A DNA stretch of 7,537 nt, taken from NCBI GenBank assembly GCA_964247745.1, contig CAXTVT010000121.1, positions 1 to 7,537 on the forward strand, in the 5' to 3' direction. Numbering within the stretch: the first letter of the stretch is position 1; every line of letters starts with the position of its first letter. The DNA is from RH-AL1 sp964247745 (lineage in GTDB: Bacteria > Pseudomonadota > Alphaproteobacteria > Rhizobiales > Beijerinckiaceae). The translations under genes and the position numbers were made by a program. Positions 6,453 to 7,537 of this stretch are shown piece by piece. Below the pieces are notes generated by a model. It made no database searches. It saw only the letters and a program-made list of their open reading frames with translations, and had not been told where the DNA came from.

Positions 6453-7537
6453 GCATCGCCGCGCTCGATGTGGCACGGCTGCTCGCCGTCGACCCGCATG
6501 GGCTCGGCGGCATCGTGCTACGCGGCCCGCCTGGGCCAGCGCGCGACGCCTGGCTGGCGGGATTTCGCATCCTCCTCCGCGACGCGGGGGAGGGGGGCCA
6601 TGCGACGCATGGTGAGGGGGACGGCAACCGCTCCGACCGCCGCCATTCCGGGGCGGAGCAGCCGGATCTCCGCTTCGCCGCGTCCGGAACGACGGATCGT
6701 TGGCGACGCCTGCCGCCCGGCGCCGACGAGGGCCGGCTGCTCGGCGGACTCGATCTCGCGGCGACGCTCGCATCCGGCCGTCCGGTCGCCGCTCCGGGCC
6801 TGTTGGCCGAGGCAAACGGCGGCGTGCTCGTGGTGCCGATGGCCGAGCGGATGAGCCGTACCGCCGCCGCCCATCTCTGCGCCGCGCTCGACACCGGCGA
6901 GGTCGTGACCGAACGCGACGGGCTGGCCGGCCGCGCGCCGGCGCGCTTCGCCGCCGTGCTGCTCGACGAAGGGCAGGGCGACGAGTGCGCGCCGGCAGCC
7001 TTGATCGAGCGCGTCGCCTTCACGTTGGAGCTCGAGCGCGCCCCGATCGAGGCGATGCCGCGCGAGACCATAGCCCCGGCCCGCGCCCGCGCACCCGGCA
7101 TCACCGTGCCGGACGATGTCATCGAGGCGCTGTGCGCGACGGCGCTGGCCTTTGGCGTCCCCTCGCTGCGCATCGCCACGCTGGCGGTGCGGGCGGCGAA
7201 GGCGGCGGCGGCGCTCGCCGGACGCGACACGGTCGCCAAGGAGGATGCCGAGCTCGCCGCCGCGCTGGTGCTGGCGCCGCGCGCGACCCGGCTTCCGACG
7301 GCTCGCGAGGACGAGGCAGAATCGGAAGACGAAGCCGAGCCGCCGCCGCCCGAATCCGACGCGCCCGAGCAGCCTGCGGACGCGCCGCCGTCCGAAGATG
7401 CGACGCCTGACGTGTCCGAGGCCAAACCGCTCGCCGACTCGGTCGCCGAAGCCACCAAGGCGGCCATTCCCGCCGACCTCCTCGCCGCGCTGGCCGGCGC
7501 CGCCGCGGGTTCGCCCCGTGCCGCACCCGGCGGCAAG
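6449..7537 (+). CDS. bchD: Magnesium chelatase subunit D, N-terminal 363 codons, cut by window edge
   Basis: BchD is the non-catalytic AAA+ partner of BchI that links the motor to BchH. The GTG start at 6449 overlaps the bchI stop (GTGA), implying translational coupling. The N-terminus VDPHGLGGIVLRGPPGP matches BchD; its nucleotide loop (about 24-33) lacks the Walker A lysine, as is known for D subunits. RRLPPG at 86-91, LLGGLDLAATLASGRPVAAPGLL at 97-119 and GGVLVVPMAERM at 124-135 are typical. Residues about 286-325 form the acidic, Pro-rich linker that precedes the von Willebrand A domain, which lies off the right edge. Oddly, residues about 45-84 are an extra Gly/Asp/Arg/His-rich segment, coded by two palindromic repeat-like elements, where I expect the family to have only a few residues. 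The frame remains open through it, so the gene is probably functional. Confidence 0.93.
   Translation, partial: MSIAALDVARLLAVDPHGLGGIVLRGPPGPARDAWLAGFRILLRDAGEGGHATHGEGDGNRSDRRHSGAEQPDLRFAASGTTDRWRRLPPGADEGRLLGGLDLAATLASGRPVAAPGLLAEANGGVLVVPMAERMSRTAAAHLCAALDTGEVVTERDGLAGRAPARFAAVLLDEGQGDECAPAALIERVAFTLELERAPIEAMPRETIAPARARAPGITVPDDVIEALCATALAFGVPSLRIATLAVRAAKAAAALAGRDTVAKEDAELAAALVLAPRATRLPTAREDEAESEDEAEPPPPESDAPEQPADAPPSEDATPDVSEAKPLADSVAEATKAAIPADLLAALAGAAAGSPRAAPGGK
6571..6612. repeat. Palindromic repeat-like element 1 inside bchD (two hairpins)
   Basis: Two adjacent hairpins. The first pairs CCTCCTCCGC (6571-6580) with GCGGGGGAGG (6584-6593) across a GAC loop, 9 of 10 positions matching. 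The second is CCATGCG / CGCATGG around a single A (6598-6612), a perfect 7-bp inverted repeat. A GAGGGGG run follows. The arrangement resembles dispersed intergenic double-hairpin repeats (CCTCCCCCGC...GCGGGGGAGG plus a second stem) that I recall from Bradyrhizobium-like genomes. Here it is read as codons 41-55 of bchD. Confidence 0.65.
6640..6695. repeat. Palindromic repeat-like element 2 inside bchD (CCATTCCGG type)
   Basis: The ends CCGCCATTCCGG (6640-6651) and CCGGAACGACGG (6684-6695) are inverted copies at 10 of 12 positions. An inner stem GCGGAG (6653-6658) / CTCCGC (6668-6673) closes over a 9-nt loop, with the extra bases on the right side bulged. The ends match the CGTCATTCCGGGGC-type termini of palindromic repeats common between genes in Rhizobiales. 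It is read in frame as codons about 64-83 of bchD and lies 27 bases after element 1. Confidence 0.65.

Noticed and set aside
6520..6550. A broken Walker A loop in BchD (no lysine) as a sign of pseudogenisation
   Set aside because: Loss of the Walker A lysine is normal for D subunits of Mg chelatase, and the frame is intact to the window edge.
5061..6815. A 584-codon minus-strand open frame running antisense through bchI and part of bchD and ending in the small secreted protein
   Set aside because: The upstream part is the mirror of bchI in GC-rich DNA; only the last 64 codons have a start, ribosome site and signal peptide of their own.
6247..7536. A 429-codon minus-strand open frame opposite bchD
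   Set aside because: It is Ser/Ala/Arg-rich low-complexity sequence with no recognisable domain, and bchD on the other strand is clearly coding.

Overview
The window is a high-GC stretch with short intergenic gaps. Its coding content fits a bacteriochlorophyll-making (phototrophic) alphaproteobacterium. The evidence is a bchI-bchD magnesium-chelatase pair, a YdcH/DUF465-purE-purK run, an alphaproteobacterial-type pyruvate carboxylase, the DNA-repair phosphoesterase PdeM, and palindromic repeats of a kind common in Rhizobiales-like genomes. The genus cannot be fixed from sequence alone.

Layout. Positions 1-1271 (minus) hold the N-terminal biotin-carboxylase part of pyruvate carboxylase; the rest lies off the left edge. 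A 192-bp divergent gap leads to pdeM at 1464-2201 (plus). Positions 2202-2623 are compositionally odd: an AT-richer island carries an unrecognised 100-aa ORF (2321-2623, plus) with a perfect 11-bp inverted repeat inside it. Converging on this is a minus-strand block: ydcH-like DUF465 (4947-4729), purE (4673-4134), purK (4126-3050) and a DUF2853 protein (2959-2651). Upstream of that block lies a small secreted basic protein (5255-5061, minus) with a strong hairpin after its stop. It is divergent from the bchI-bchD operon (5367 to the right edge, plus), whose two genes overlap by 4 nt.

How the genes work together. PurK and PurE catalyse consecutive steps of purine synthesis (AIR to N5-CAIR to CAIR). 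BchI and BchD are the AAA+ motor of magnesium chelatase, which with BchH inserts Mg2+ into protoporphyrin IX. Pyruvate carboxylase replenishes oxaloacetate. PdeM normally belongs to a ligase-associated repair set, but its partners are not in this window.

The most unusual observation is in bchD. Codons about 41-84 coincide with two adjacent palindromic repeat-like elements read in frame, giving an extra Gly/Asp/Arg/His-rich segment between two otherwise conserved BchD blocks. This looks like colonisation of a coding sequence by intergenic-type repeats, comparable to the palindromic elements inserted in Rickettsia genes. Second-tier observations are the AT-richer ORF with its inverted repeat and a four-cysteine cluster in BchI.
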